A DNA stretch of 64,000 nt. It comes from Alteromonas sp. KUL106. GTDB taxonomy: Bacteria > Pseudomonadota > Gammaproteobacteria > Enterobacterales > Alteromonadaceae. Positions 1 through 8,331 of the stretch are shown piece after piece; the stretch's first letter is position 1, and every line of letters begins with the position of its first letter. The stretch spans positions 35,158 to 99,157 of the forward strand of contig NZ_BLIG01000051.1 of assembly GCF_009811415.1 (NCBI RefSeq), in the 5' to 3' direction. Position numbers and translations under genes: made by a program. The notes beneath the pieces are model-generated. The model was not told the origin of the DNA. It made no database searches and was given only the letters and a program-made list of their open reading frames with translations.

Positions 1-549
1 TTGTGCACCTTTTCCCCTGTAGAAAAATTGTGCTTTGTCGTCATAAGGCAAATGATTGATACTGTTTTGAGCGTATACGCCCTCACGAGCCTTTTGTAAT
101 ACTTTACTGTCGATATCGGTGGCAAGTATATGAATGTTAGGGGTAAAGGTGCCAAACACCGACGCTACGGTCATTGCAATACTGTAAGGCTCTTCACCCG
201 TGCTGCTAGCAGCGCACCAAATACGCTTTGTTTGGGGCCGTTTTCTCAGGTAGTTAGCCAGCGCATCAAAATGATGAGGCTCTCTGAAGAACGCCGTGAG
301 ATTCGTAGTGAGCGCATTAATGAAGTGTTCCATTTCATCTTTACAGCTATCTACGTAGGCCAGGTACTCTTTAAAGCTGTTTATCTCGAGTGTGCGAAGC
401 CGCCTTGCAAGACGGCTGTATACCAATGCATCTTTAGAGTCCGCCAAGTTAATTCCGGCTTGTTTAAATAGCAGGCTTTTAACCCGTTCAAAGTCTCTTC
501 GGCTATATGGAAACTCCCGTTGAGCGTCAGTACTTTGTATCGCGGTCAT
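1..549 (-). CDS. cheR: Chemotaxis protein methyltransferase CheR (partial, 3' end beyond window)
   Basis: The ATG at 549 opens a frame that stays open to base 1, giving 183 N-terminal residues of a protein usually about 275 long. It would methylate glutamates of the MCPs with S-adenosylmethionine to set adaptation. Visible are the all-helical N-terminal domain, the motif NLTAFFREPHHF, and the start of the SAM domain (IWCAASSTGEEPYSIAM, then ILATDID). The gene begins 3 bp after the stop of the upstream MCP, whose own last residues look like a CheR tether, so the two are probably co-translated. The missing part holds the rest of the methyltransferase fold. No frameshift is visible in the part present. 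Confidence 0.95.
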   Translation of the reverse strand, partial: MTAIQSTDAQREFPYSRRDFERVKSLLFKQAGINLADSKDALVYSRLARRLRTLEINSFKEYLAYVDSCKDEMEHFINALTTNLTAFFREPHHFDALANYLRKRPQTKRIWCAASSTGEEPYSIAMTVASVFGTFTPNIHILATDIDSKVLQKAREGVYAQNSINHLPYDDKAQFFYRGKGAQ

Positions 550-552
550 ACA

Positions 553-3456
553 CTAAAAAGCCTCCCAATCGGTCTCGCCAGGCGCGGCTGGATTCAGCGC
601 TTTCATTCGCTGCTTGGGTACTTCACGTTCTTTAGGTATTGCTTTGCTGCTATTTAGCGGCTGCACATTAGCCGGCGGGTTAGGTTTACGGCTACTTCCT
701 ACTTTGAACACCGACACCCGCTGCGCTAATTCGCCCGATTGCTGCCTCATGCTATCCGCTGCAGCCGCAGCCTGCTCAACTAACGCTGCATTTTGCTGGG
801 TCATTTCATCCATTTGCACTACCGCATTGCTCACTTCCTGTATGCCTGTAGCTTGCTCAGATGATGCCGCGGCAATTTCTGACATAATGTCGTTTACGCG
901 CTTTATTGCTGTGACAATGTTAGCCATGGTTTCCCCTGACTTGTTGACCAGCACATTGCCATTGCCAATCTTATCTACCGACGCTGAAATTAGGGCTTTA
1001 ATGTCTTTTGCCGCTTCGGCAGATCGCTGTGCCAGGGTCCTCACTTCAGAGGCGACAACAGCAAACCCACGGCCTTGCTCGCCCGCTCGGGCGGCTTCAA
1101 CTGCCGCGTTAAGCGCAAGTATATTGGTTTGAAAGGCAATGCCGTCAATAACGCCAATGATGTCTGAAATGCGCTGAGCAGAGTCGTTAATTTCGCCCAT
1201 GGTGTGCACTACTTGCTCTATAACCTTTCCGCCCTCCGACGCTACTTCCGATGCTTGGCTTGCCAAGCCTTTGGCTTGGTCGGCATTTTCTGCATTTAAC
1301 TTCACCGTACCGGTTAGCTCTTCCATGGCTGACGCCGTCTCTTCTAAGCTGGAAGCTTGTTGTTCAGTGCGACTAGAAAGATCGGCGTTACCCGTCGCGA
1401 TTTCGTTTGAAGCCGTATCAATGGTTTCAACGGCGGTGTGAATTTTTACTATGGTGTCGCGCAGCTCACCGATAAAGTGATTAATTGATTCACCAAGTAC
1501 CTTAAAGTCACCTTCTAGCGGCTCTTCTATTGTTTTCAGCAGATCGCCCTCTGTCAGACTCGCCATGACAGACTTAATACTCTCTACTGCTAAAGTTCTC
1601 CCCGTTACATCTGTGGCATATTTTACTACTCTAAATGGCTTGCCGTTTTGGTCTAAAATGGGGTTGTAAGAAGCTTGAATATAAATCGGATTTCCTGATT
1701 TATTGAAACGCTTATATTCTCCGCTCGCATAAACACCTTGGCGTAGTTGCTGCCAGAATGCCGTGTATTCAGGGCTGTTTTTAAAGGCAGGGTCAACAAA
1801 AATGCTGTGGTGTTTACCTTTTACCTCTTCAAGGGTATACCCCATCGCCGCTAGGAAATTGCTGTTGGCGTCTAAAATTATCCCCTCAAGGTCAAATTCA
1901 ATGACGGCCTGAGACTTACTTATGGCGTTCAACTGGCCTTCAAAGTAAGCATTTTTCAATTTGTCATCGGTGATGTTGGTTGCGTATTTCACCACCTTAA
2001 ACGGTTTGCCGTTCATATCTTCTATCGGGTTGTAAGAAGCTTGGATCCAAACGCTTTTACCGGATTTACTTACGCGTTTAAATTCTCCAGAAAAGAAGTT
2101 GCCCGCTTTTAACTCAGACCAAAAGCGTTGGTATGACTCAGACTGCCTGGTTTCTTCATCTACAAATATTTGGTGATGTTTATTTTTGATTTCGTCTAAC
2201 CGATAACCCATTGTGTGGAGGAAGTTATCGTTTGCAGTAATGATGTTGCCGTCCACGTCAAATTCAATCACCGCCTGTGACTTACTGATCGCGTTAATTT
2301 GCCCCTCAAAATACGCATTTCTTAGCTTATCTTGAGTTACTTCTGTGGCAAACTTCACAACTTTAAATGGCTTACCTGAGCTGTCTAAAATAGGGTTGTA
2401 CGATGCGCGGATCCATATTTCTCTGCCGCCTTTAGCAATGCGTTTATATTCACCCTCGCTGTGCTCTCCGGCTTTTAAGCTTTGCCAGAAAGCGGCGTAT
2501 TCCGCGCTTAGTTTATAGCTAGGGTCGACAAACATACTGTGATGTTGTCCTTTAATTTCCGATAAACTGTAACCTAGTGCGGCGAGAAAGTTTTCGTTGG
2601 CGTGAAGAATATGACCGTCTAAGTCGAACTCTATGACGGCCTGGGATTTGTTAATAGCGGTGATCTGCCCTTCGTAATCTGAAGTTTTCTGCTTTTGCGC
2701 TGTAATATCAGACGCAAATTTAATGATGTAATCAACCTCTCCGCTATCATCAAACACTGGGTTATAGGTCGCTTGGATCCAGACCTCGTCGCCTTGCTTA
2801 TTTATTCTGCAAAACTCACCGCTATGTACATCGCCACTCTTCAGCTTTTGCCAAAACTGTTTATAGTCGTCGCTTTGTGCGTAGTGACTGTCGACGAAAA
2901 TACGATGATGCTTTCCCACCACCTCACTTTCGCTGTAACCCATTGCAGATAAAAAATTATCATTAGCTGACAAAATTTCACCGTCCGTGGTAAAAGCAAT
3001 GACCGCTTGGCTTCGCGTAATGGCATCTACCATCGCTTCATTGCGTTTATTTTCAGTGTTGTCCTGCCACTCTGTGACATAGAGCTGAGTGCCGTTTTCG
3101 TCTACCGCTATTGCAGATGCACTCACGCAAAAATGATGTTGAGCTAACAAAACGAGTTGCTTGTTATCACCAGAATTATGAGTGAGCGAATAGGATAGGT
3201 TTTCTGACGCATTAGCCCGATTTGCAATGTCGTCTATGTGCTTTCCGAATAAAGAAGACTCGCTCTCATTGACGGAAAAGTCCTTTGAATAAGACTTAGC
3301 CATACGCAGAAATGCGGGGGTATGGAAGTGAATAATCCCCGTCTTGTCGATAACCAACAAATTTGAGGTACTGGCCTTTAAAATATTCGACTTCAGTAGA
3401 GCGTCGTGTTTCGCTTTTTTTAACTCTTCGCCGTTTAGAAAATTAAATACGCCCAT
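553..3456 (-). CDS. Soluble methyl-accepting chemotaxis protein with tandem PAS domains
   Basis: A 967-residue cytoplasmic chemoreceptor with no membrane segment. A divergent PAS-like stretch (about 30-130) is followed by four PAS modules beginning at residues 149, 271, 393 and 515, exactly 122 residues apart, each opening with SQAVI(A/E)F and carrying a KHHxxFVD-type motif and a WIQASYNPI-type strand. A HAMP-like linker (about 620-675) leads to the MCP signalling domain, with the hairpin tip near 770-800 (AFQTNILALNAAVEAARAG). The last five residues are DWEAF, the type of C-terminal pentapeptide that docks CheR. It sits between cheW and cheR, the place held by Aer2/McpB in Pseudomonas Che2. 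The PAS modules probably bind a redox or gas-sensing cofactor, but which one cannot be read from sequence. Confidence 0.93.
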   Translation of the reverse strand: MGVFNFLNGEELKKAKHDALLKSNILKASTSNLLVIDKTGIIHFHTPAFLRMAKSYSKDFSVNESESSLFGKHIDDIANRANASENLSYSLTHNSGDNKQLVLLAQHHFCVSASAIAVDENGTQLYVTEWQDNTENKRNEAMVDAITRSQAVIAFTTDGEILSANDNFLSAMGYSESEVVGKHHRIFVDSHYAQSDDYKQFWQKLKSGDVHSGEFCRINKQGDEVWIQATYNPVFDDSGEVDYIIKFASDITAQKQKTSDYEGQITAINKSQAVIEFDLDGHILHANENFLAALGYSLSEIKGQHHSMFVDPSYKLSAEYAAFWQSLKAGEHSEGEYKRIAKGGREIWIRASYNPILDSSGKPFKVVKFATEVTQDKLRNAYFEGQINAISKSQAVIEFDVDGNIITANDNFLHTMGYRLDEIKNKHHQIFVDEETRQSESYQRFWSELKAGNFFSGEFKRVSKSGKSVWIQASYNPIEDMNGKPFKVVKYATNITDDKLKNAYFEGQLNAISKSQAVIEFDLEGIILDANSNFLAAMGYTLEEVKGKHHSIFVDPAFKNSPEYTAFWQQLRQGVYASGEYKRFNKSGNPIYIQASYNPILDQNGKPFRVVKYATDVTGRTLAVESIKSVMASLTEGDLLKTIEEPLEGDFKVLGESINHFIGELRDTIVKIHTAVETIDTASNEIATGNADLSSRTEQQASSLEETASAMEELTGTVKLNAENADQAKGLASQASEVASEGGKVIEQVVHTMGEINDSAQRISDIIGVIDGIAFQTNILALNAAVEAARAGEQGRGFAVVASEVRTLAQRSAEAAKDIKALISASVDKIGNGNVLVNKSGETMANIVTAIKRVNDIMSEIAAASSEQATGIQEVSNAVVQMDEMTQQNAALVEQAAAAADSMRQQSGELAQRVSVFKVGSSRKPNPPANVQPLNSSKAIPKEREVPKQRMKALNPAAPGETDWEAF
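1549..3012 (-). repeat. Four in-frame 366-bp PAS-coding tandem repeats
   Basis: Inside the multi-PAS MCP gene, units of exactly 122 codons begin at 3012, 2646, 2280 and 1914. The protein repeats are very alike; the DNA copies differ at many third positions, so the duplications look old rather than recent. Confidence 0.9.
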
Positions 3457-3507
3457 AACTAATATTTCCCAATGTCAGGTGTTTTCGTTTAGTGAAGGAC
3501 CTAGTAA

Positions 3508-4011
3508 CTACGCGTCGTCTTTTACGCTCTCAGGTGCGACCAAACCCAGCTCTTCGCTGGTTATTAAGCTTTCTATGTTCACCAGAATGATCATATTTTC
3601 ATCCACATCGGCTAGGCCGTGCAGATACCTGCTGTCAAAAGCTACGCCAAACTCTGGTGGCGGCAGTACTTGTTCTTCAGACAAGCGAATAACATCAGAT
3701 ACACCATCAACCACGATACCAACGATGCGCTCTTGAATATTCAGCATTATTACTATTGTGAAGGCGTTATACGTGGCCTCGCCCACATTAAACTTAATGC
3801 GCAAATCCACGATAGGGACAATGTCACCGCGCAAATTAATCACGCCTTTGATAAAGGCTGGTGCGTTCGCAATTTTGGTAACTTGTTCGTACCCTCTAAT
3901 TTCTTTTACCGTGGTTATGTCCAGCGCGTAGTGCTCATCGCCAAGGACAAAACTCAAATATTCTTTGTCTTGTCCGCCGGTAACCGCTTGATGCAAGGCA
4001 GTTTCACTCAT
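3508..4011 (-). CDS. cheW: Chemotaxis coupling protein CheW
   Basis: A 167-residue single-domain CheW, the scaffold that joins the MCP tips to CheA. The fold is recognised from EYLSFVLGDEHYALDI near residue 17, VKEIRGYEQVTKI, the VINLRGDIVPIVDLR strand, and VVDGVSDVIRL. Length is normal for the family. Its ATG overlaps the cheA stop by 4 bp (ATGA), so it is translationally coupled to CheA. It lies directly before the multi-PAS MCP gene, suggesting that these proteins form one signalling array. Confidence 0.96.
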   Translation of the reverse strand: MSETALHQAVTGGQDKEYLSFVLGDEHYALDITTVKEIRGYEQVTKIANAPAFIKGVINLRGDIVPIVDLRIKFNVGEATYNAFTIVIMLNIQERIVGIVVDGVSDVIRLSEEQVLPPPEFGVAFDSRYLHGLADVDENMIILVNIESLITSEELGLVAPESVKDDA

Positions 4012-6011
4012 GAAACTAACTCCTCTATTTGATTGGAGGTATACGTTGTAGCTATGGAGTCTGCATCGATGATGAGTGCAACTTTACCGTCCCCCATAAT
4101 GGTTGCTCCTGCTATGCCAGCCACTTTGCGGTAATGTTCTTCTAAACTCTTGATCACTACCTGCTGCTGACCTACAAGTGCGTCAACCAAAACACCAAAG
4201 CGTTTTTTACTGCTTTCAAGTAACACCACAATGCCTTCGGTGGGAGAAAGCGCTGCATCTTCTACTTCCATAAAGTCGTAAAGAGGAACCAAAGGCCAGT
4301 ATTGATCGCGGATATAAAGTACGGTGTCGTTACCCAGCGTTTTAATTTGTTGCTTAGTGGGTTGGAAGGATTCAATAATATTTAAAAGTGGTATAACAAA
4401 GATTTGCTTACCTACTGACACACACATGCCGTCGACGATGGCCAGCGTGAGCGGCAGGTGGATAAAGAAAGCCGACCCCTCTCCCGCACTCGATTCAATA
4501 TCAATACGCCCGCCAATTGACTCGATATTACGACGCACAACGTCCATGCCAACCCCTCTTCCCGACACATCAGTGATGGCTTCAGCAGTTGAAAACCCTG
4601 CTTGGAATATAAGCTGCCAGACCTCTGAGTCAGGCATATCGTCTGAGACGGCAAGCCCATTACTTCGCGCTTTATCAAGAATTTTATCTCGGTGTAAACC
4701 GCCGCCGTCATCAATGATGCTTATAATAATGCTGCCACCTTTCTGCTCTGCACTCAGGATAACCGTGCCTTTCTCTGGCTTGCCGGCAGCGACGCGTTTT
4801 TCAGGCGATTCTATTCCGTGATCAATGCTGTTTCTTACCAAATGAGTAAGGGGGTCGACAATTTTTTCAATTAAGCTTTTATCAATCTCCGTGCTGCCAC
4901 CCTGAAGCACCAGTTCTACCTGCTTACCCAACTTGCCTGCTAAGTCTCTAACTAAACGCGGGAAACGATTAAAGGTTGCGGTCAGTGGAAGCATGCGCAT
5001 AGACATGACCGACTCTTGAATTTCCCGCGTGTTTCGCTGCAACTCATCAATGGCCAGCTGAAGCCGCTCACCAACTTGCCCTTCAACGTCTTGCCCTATC
5101 ATGGACAGCATTGACTGTGTAATCACTAGTTCACCGACTAAATTGACCATGGCATCAATTTTAGTGGTGTCGACGCGAATAGAGGCCGATTCACGGGCAG
5201 TACCTTTCTTCGCTGAAGGTTTTGGTGGCGTACTAGTTTGCGTTGAGGTGGAGGCTGCGCCACTTTTCAGTGCCTTAACATCGTTGGAGGTGGAAGTTGT
5301 ATCAGATTGCGCACTCGCGCTTTGCGCTTCGTTACTGCTTTGTGTTTCTAAGGCAGTATTGATTTGATTAGCTGAAAGGGTCTCGTCAAAGAAGCCAAAG
5401 CCGTCATCTCCTTCAGCATTTTTTTGCGTTGTTTCATCTTGGATGACTTCTTCATTAACAGGCTCGTCGTCGAAAAAACCAAAACCATCGTCAGAAACCG
5501 AAACAGACCCATTGAGGTCATCATCGAAAAAGCCGAAACCATCATCCTGTGCGCCTTCGTTTGGCATGTCCTCAATTGCGTTAGATGACTCGACACTCGC
5601 ATCAATGGCGATGTCACTGGTTTGCGCGTTAATGACACCATTGAGTATTGTGATACGCTCAGCAATGCTGTCTTCTGGAACTGGGGTTTCATCGCGATAG
5701 GCGTTAAGTGTATCTTTCAGAACATCAAGGGTCTCTAAAAGCACGTTCACAATGGCAGCGGTTATGCTAAGTTCATTGTTACGGGCTTTGTCTAACAAGT
5801 TCTCCATCACATGCGTTAAATTCATCAACGCATCAAAACCAAAAATACCGCTGCCACCCTTAATCGAATGTGCCGCACGGAAAATACTATTTAGCTCCTC
5901 AGGGTCGGGCGATTCAACATCTAAGCTCATCAATAGCTGTTCCATATCGTCGAGATGCTCATCGCTCTCGTCGAAAAATACGCTATGGAACTGTTCAATA
6001 TTGATGCTCAT
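4008..6011 (-). CDS. cheA: Chemotaxis histidine kinase CheA
   Basis: A 667-residue CheA that passes phosphate to CheY. The HPt domain (about 1-105) has the phospho-accepting His48 in AAHSIKGGSG. The linker (about 105-275) is acidic and Ser/Thr-rich and contains three copies of DDGFGFFD at 156-163, 174-181 and 202-209; no ordinary P2 domain is evident. The P3 dimerisation helices follow (about 275-340). The ATPase has the N box HLVRNSIDHG (390-399), G1 DDGGG (434-438) and G2 GRGVGMD (484-490). A CheW-like P5 domain ends the protein. All kinase residues I looked for are present. It lies between cheY and cheW in one operon. Confidence 0.96.
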   Translation of the reverse strand: MSINIEQFHSVFFDESDEHLDDMEQLLMSLDVESPDPEELNSIFRAAHSIKGGSGIFGFDALMNLTHVMENLLDKARNNELSITAAIVNVLLETLDVLKDTLNAYRDETPVPEDSIAERITILNGVINAQTSDIAIDASVESSNAIEDMPNEGAQDDGFGFFDDDLNGSVSVSDDGFGFFDDEPVNEEVIQDETTQKNAEGDDGFGFFDETLSANQINTALETQSSNEAQSASAQSDTTSTSNDVKALKSGAASTSTQTSTPPKPSAKKGTARESASIRVDTTKIDAMVNLVGELVITQSMLSMIGQDVEGQVGERLQLAIDELQRNTREIQESVMSMRMLPLTATFNRFPRLVRDLAGKLGKQVELVLQGGSTEIDKSLIEKIVDPLTHLVRNSIDHGIESPEKRVAAGKPEKGTVILSAEQKGGSIIISIIDDGGGLHRDKILDKARSNGLAVSDDMPDSEVWQLIFQAGFSTAEAITDVSGRGVGMDVVRRNIESIGGRIDIESSAGEGSAFFIHLPLTLAIVDGMCVSVGKQIFVIPLLNIIESFQPTKQQIKTLGNDTVLYIRDQYWPLVPLYDFMEVEDAALSPTEGIVVLLESSKKRFGVLVDALVGQQQVVIKSLEEHYRKVAGIAGATIMGDGKVALIIDADSIATTYTSNQIEELVS

Positions 6012-6048
6012 TGCGATTCCTTCCAGTTTTTAGGAGTGGGAGGGCAAG

Positions 6049-6414
6049 TTAGCCCAGCACGCGCTTAGTGACATCAAGAAGCTTGTTTGGGTCGAAAGGC
6101 TTAACCATCCATCCCGTAGCGCCAGCGGCCTTTCCTTTTGCTTTCATATCGTCGCCGGCCTCTGTAGTAAGCATAACGACGGGTGTTCTGCTGTAAGCCC
6201 CCATACCACGCAAGTTTTTAATTAGGGTTAAGCCATCCATTCGCGGCATATTTTGATCGGTTAATACAAAGTTGAACTGCTGACTTTTGCATTTATCTAA
6301 CGCATCCTGCCCGTCTTGGGCTGTCGTTACCGTATAGCCCGCTCCTTTAAGCGTCATTTCTACCATTTGACGAATCGATATCGAATCGTCAACAACTAGA
6401 ATGTGTTTGCTCAT
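6049..6414 (-). CDS. cheY: Chemotaxis response regulator CheY
   Basis: A stand-alone 121-residue receiver domain. The acidic pocket D9/D10, the phospho-acceptor D53, the switch Thr83 and Lys105 are all in place. The usual CheY Tyr106 position is occupied differently: the sequence reads GWMVKPF, so a Trp lies three residues before the Lys. With no output domain, it is either the motor-binding regulator or the regulator of a separate Che2-type pathway. It is followed 37 bp later by cheA, as in Che2/F7 operons. Confidence 0.94.
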   Translation of the reverse strand: MSKHILVVDDSISIRQMVEMTLKGAGYTVTTAQDGQDALDKCKSQQFNFVLTDQNMPRMDGLTLIKNLRGMGAYSRTPVVMLTTEAGDDMKAKGKAAGATGWMVKPFDPNKLLDVTKRVLG

Positions 6415-6471
6415 ATGCTCACTTCTCCAAAGTAGGTCATTGCTGACGGTGCTTCCTGTTCCTTTTTTAGC

Positions 6472-7656
6472 TTAGAACAATTCCACCTCACCTGCGTCCA
6501 TCGACGTTGCAGACACGGGGTTGTGGTCATTTTTCCCTTTAGCAGCGAGTCCTTTTTGGTACTCGTTCAACGCGTTTATGAAACTTTCAATATTGCTGGC
6601 ATCTAGTGCCGCCAACTGCTCTAAAATGAACGTAATCATATCTTGGGTATACTGAATGTGCTGCCCATTGATATCGCCGAATTGCATGCCTCGGATGGCC
6701 GTATTTATCGACCCATCAAGCTGTGACCCTATATCTTCAATTTGTTTAGTAGTCACAAGATCAGCTTCTGCTTTTCTAATGATTTCAGCCAGTTGCTCAC
6801 TTATATGTGCTTTGGCATTTACGACCTGAGAAATATCCTGTGACGCCACAAATTCAGCAGTACCTGTGAGCTTATCTACCAGATTCCTTATATTCTCCAC
6901 CTGCGTTTTTATGACATCACTAAACTGAGTAGAGCGAGTTGATAACGCACGTACTTCATCAGCAACTACCGCAAAACCTCGACCGGCTTCACCCGCTCTA
7001 GCCGCTTCAATAGCTGCGTTTAGCGCCAACAAGTTTGTTTGGGCGGCAATATCGTCAATTCCACTAAGTGCATCAATAACCGTAGGCATGGCGAGTTGAA
7101 TAGTCTGCACCTGCTCCATTAACTGCTTTGTTGAAGAGGACATCTGTTCTGTCGAGCCGATAAATTGCGTCAACGTTCCATCAGTTTCGCGTGCGAATTT
7201 ACGCATGCGCTCAGGATAAGATTGTGTGTGTGCTTCATCGGCACTAAGTAAATCTTCGATACACGCTATTTGTTGAGACACTAACGCTTTTAAGCTGCTA
7301 AAGGCATGAGATAATGTTTCTACTGCATCATCTTGCGTCGACTTAATCGCAGACAAATTGGTACCGCATGTACTCAAAGACAGAGAGAGCTCTTTACTCG
7401 CTTTTTTGATGTCTGCGCTATTACCTTGCTCGTCCTGTACTACTGCGTAGATATCAGGATAAATTTCCTCATCTTCACCTATACTTTTTGCATAAACGAC
7501 AACGCTAAATACAACGCCCCCTGTCAACACTGCAAGCGCAGTGAGTGCAGATACAAAAAAGAATAAAGCCCAAGAAACTGCAATCCCCACTGCTAAGAGT
7601 ATGAATAGGGTTTTCAAGGCCCCTTGTTGTTTTGAAGGTAAGTGATCAAATGACAA
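6472..7656 (-). CDS. Membrane-anchored MCP-like protein without a ligand domain
   Basis: A 394-residue protein with two hydrophobic helices at about residues 15-57 joined by only a few residues, so there is practically no periplasmic sensor. The rest is an MCP signalling domain whose tip reads DIAAQTNLLALNAAIEAA. The start is TTG at 7656, supported by AAGGAG six bases upstream; no better ATG is near. The C-terminus ends EVELF, which lacks the aromatic residue of a CheR tether. Being the first gene of the operon, it may act as a stimulus-independent or internal-signal receptor, comparable in position to the transducer gene before cheY2 in Pseudomonas. The signal is unknown. Confidence 0.85.
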   Translation of the reverse strand: MSFDHLPSKQQGALKTLFILLAVGIAVSWALFFFVSALTALAVLTGGVVFSVVVYAKSIGEDEEIYPDIYAVVQDEQGNSADIKKASKELSLSLSTCGTNLSAIKSTQDDAVETLSHAFSSLKALVSQQIACIEDLLSADEAHTQSYPERMRKFARETDGTLTQFIGSTEQMSSSTKQLMEQVQTIQLAMPTVIDALSGIDDIAAQTNLLALNAAIEAARAGEAGRGFAVVADEVRALSTRSTQFSDVIKTQVENIRNLVDKLTGTAEFVASQDISQVVNAKAHISEQLAEIIRKAEADLVTTKQIEDIGSQLDGSINTAIRGMQFGDINGQHIQYTQDMITFILEQLAALDASNIESFINALNEYQKGLAAKGKNDHNPVSATSMDAGEVELF

Positions 7657-8015
7657 AAAACTCTCCTTGAAAAATGCAGTGAACTGAAGCCACCAACGCT
7701 CTTTCTTATCTAAGCACGTTACTTATTTACGAATAACAAAGCGTGGCTCAGGTAAGAGCAATGCCCCAATAGGCTGAATAGCCCTGCGCAAAGGCAACAT
7801 AACCTTCATTGACAAGGTAGGTAGCAAAGTTACGTTTAACTGTCTTTTCACATATAAAGTAAGCGTAGTACCCATTTAGAAAAGTAGGCAAGAACATGCA
7901 TAAGTTTTTTGTAAAAAAGCGTATTTGTTGTTAACTGTGTCTAACTTGCAGAGAAGTATTATTTAAAAGGCACCATTCTTAGAAGCCCTCGCATTTCTGC
8001 AAGGGCTTCTAAGTA
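7657..8015. other. Gene-free stretch between the che operon and the tRNA-Phe repeats
   Basis: About 360 bp upstream of the che operon with no convincing ORF. Its right end (from 7969) is half of a long inverted repeat reaching 8022. The che promoter must lie here, but no clear -35/-10 pair was identified. Confidence 0.6.
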
Positions 8016-8022
8016 TGGTGCC
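7969..8022 (-). repeat. Long inverted repeat formed around the last terminator-like hairpin
   Basis: GGCACCATTCTTAGAAGCCC on the left is matched by GGGCTTCTAAGTATGGTGCC on the right, so about 25 bp pair almost completely around a TTTC/GAAA loop. The right end contains the inverse of the tRNA-Phe CCA end; the left end is a second, inverted copy of GGTGCC. On the minus strand it could act as a strong transcription stop or RNA-end structure. Confidence 0.8.
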
Positions 8023-8096
8023 TCGACCCGGGATTGTTACGCGCGGTGCAGCCGCAGGGGCACGTTAGCGTGTGCCTGTTTTTCAACCACCGGAAT

Positions 8097-8126
8097 CAAA
8101 AAAGCCCTCGCATTTCTGCAAGGGCC
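8097..8126 (-). terminator. Intrinsic terminator in the second tRNA-end repeat
   Basis: On the minus strand GCCCTTGCA-GAAA-TGCGAGGGC is followed by a run of six T. The stem is 9 bp with one G-U pair. Confidence 0.8.
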
Positions 8127-8214
8127 TTAATGATGGTGCCTCGACCCGGGATTGCAACGCGCGGTGCAGCCGCAGGGGCACGTTAGCGTGTGCCTGTTTT
8201 TCTACCACCGGAAT

Positions 8215-8243
8215 CAAAAAACCCCGACCATTTCTGGTCAGGG
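8215..8243 (-). terminator. Intrinsic terminator just downstream of tRNA-Phe
   Basis: On the minus strand CCCTGACCA-GAAA-TGGTCGGGG is followed by six T, beginning about 12 bp after the tRNA CCA end. Confidence 0.85.
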
Positions 8244-8255
8244 TTCTTATAGTAA

Positions 8256-8331
8256 TGGTGCCTCGACCCGGGATCGAACCAGGGACACGCGGATTTTCAA
8301 TCCGCTGCTCTACCAACTGAGCTATCGAGGC
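8256..8331 (-). tRNA. tRNA-Phe (anticodon GAA)
   Basis: Reading the minus strand from 8331 gives a 76-nt tRNA starting GCCTCGATAGCTCAG and ending GGTTCGATCCCGGGTCGAGGC-ACCA. The anticodon stem-loop reads GCGGATTGAAAATCCGC, so the anticodon is GAA. The acceptor stem GCCTCGA/TCGAGGC pairs fully, the D-loop has the normal AGCTCAGTTGGTAGAGC, and CCA is encoded. It is followed by a terminator and by two partial copies of its own 3' end. Confidence 0.98.

Larger units (their letters stand above)
8016..8255 (-). repeat. Two tandem ~120-bp units carrying the 3' end of tRNA-Phe
   Basis: The 19-mer TGGTGCCTCGACCCGGGAT, which is the complement of the last 19 bases of the tRNA (T-arm, acceptor, CCA), recurs at 8016-8034 and 8134-8152 as well as in the gene itself at 8256-8274. 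Unit lengths are 118 and 122 bp. Each unit also holds a conserved GC-rich spacer with a GGCAC/GTGCC hairpin, a TGATTCCGG block and an intrinsic-terminator hairpin with a GAAA loop. The layout resembles the E. coli tyrT locus, whose repeats also contain 19 bp of the tRNA end and yield the rtT RNA. Confidence 0.85.

Noticed and set aside
130..471. Plus-strand ORF of 113 residues
   Set aside because: It is the complement of cheR, which is clearly coding on the minus strand.
6472..6489. C-terminal EVELF of the small MCP as a CheR tether
   Set aside because: The position that must be aromatic (Trp/Phe/Tyr/His) is Val, so it does not fit the pentapeptide.
8016..8152. Direct repeats possibly forming a CRISPR array
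   Set aside because: Only three copies, one of them the tRNA itself; the spacers are themselves repeated and no cas gene is present.
8016..8274. tRNA 3'-end duplications as att sites of an integrated island
   Set aside because: The copies are only ~120 bp apart with no cargo or integrase; the tandem layout and terminators fit a tyrT-like duplication better.
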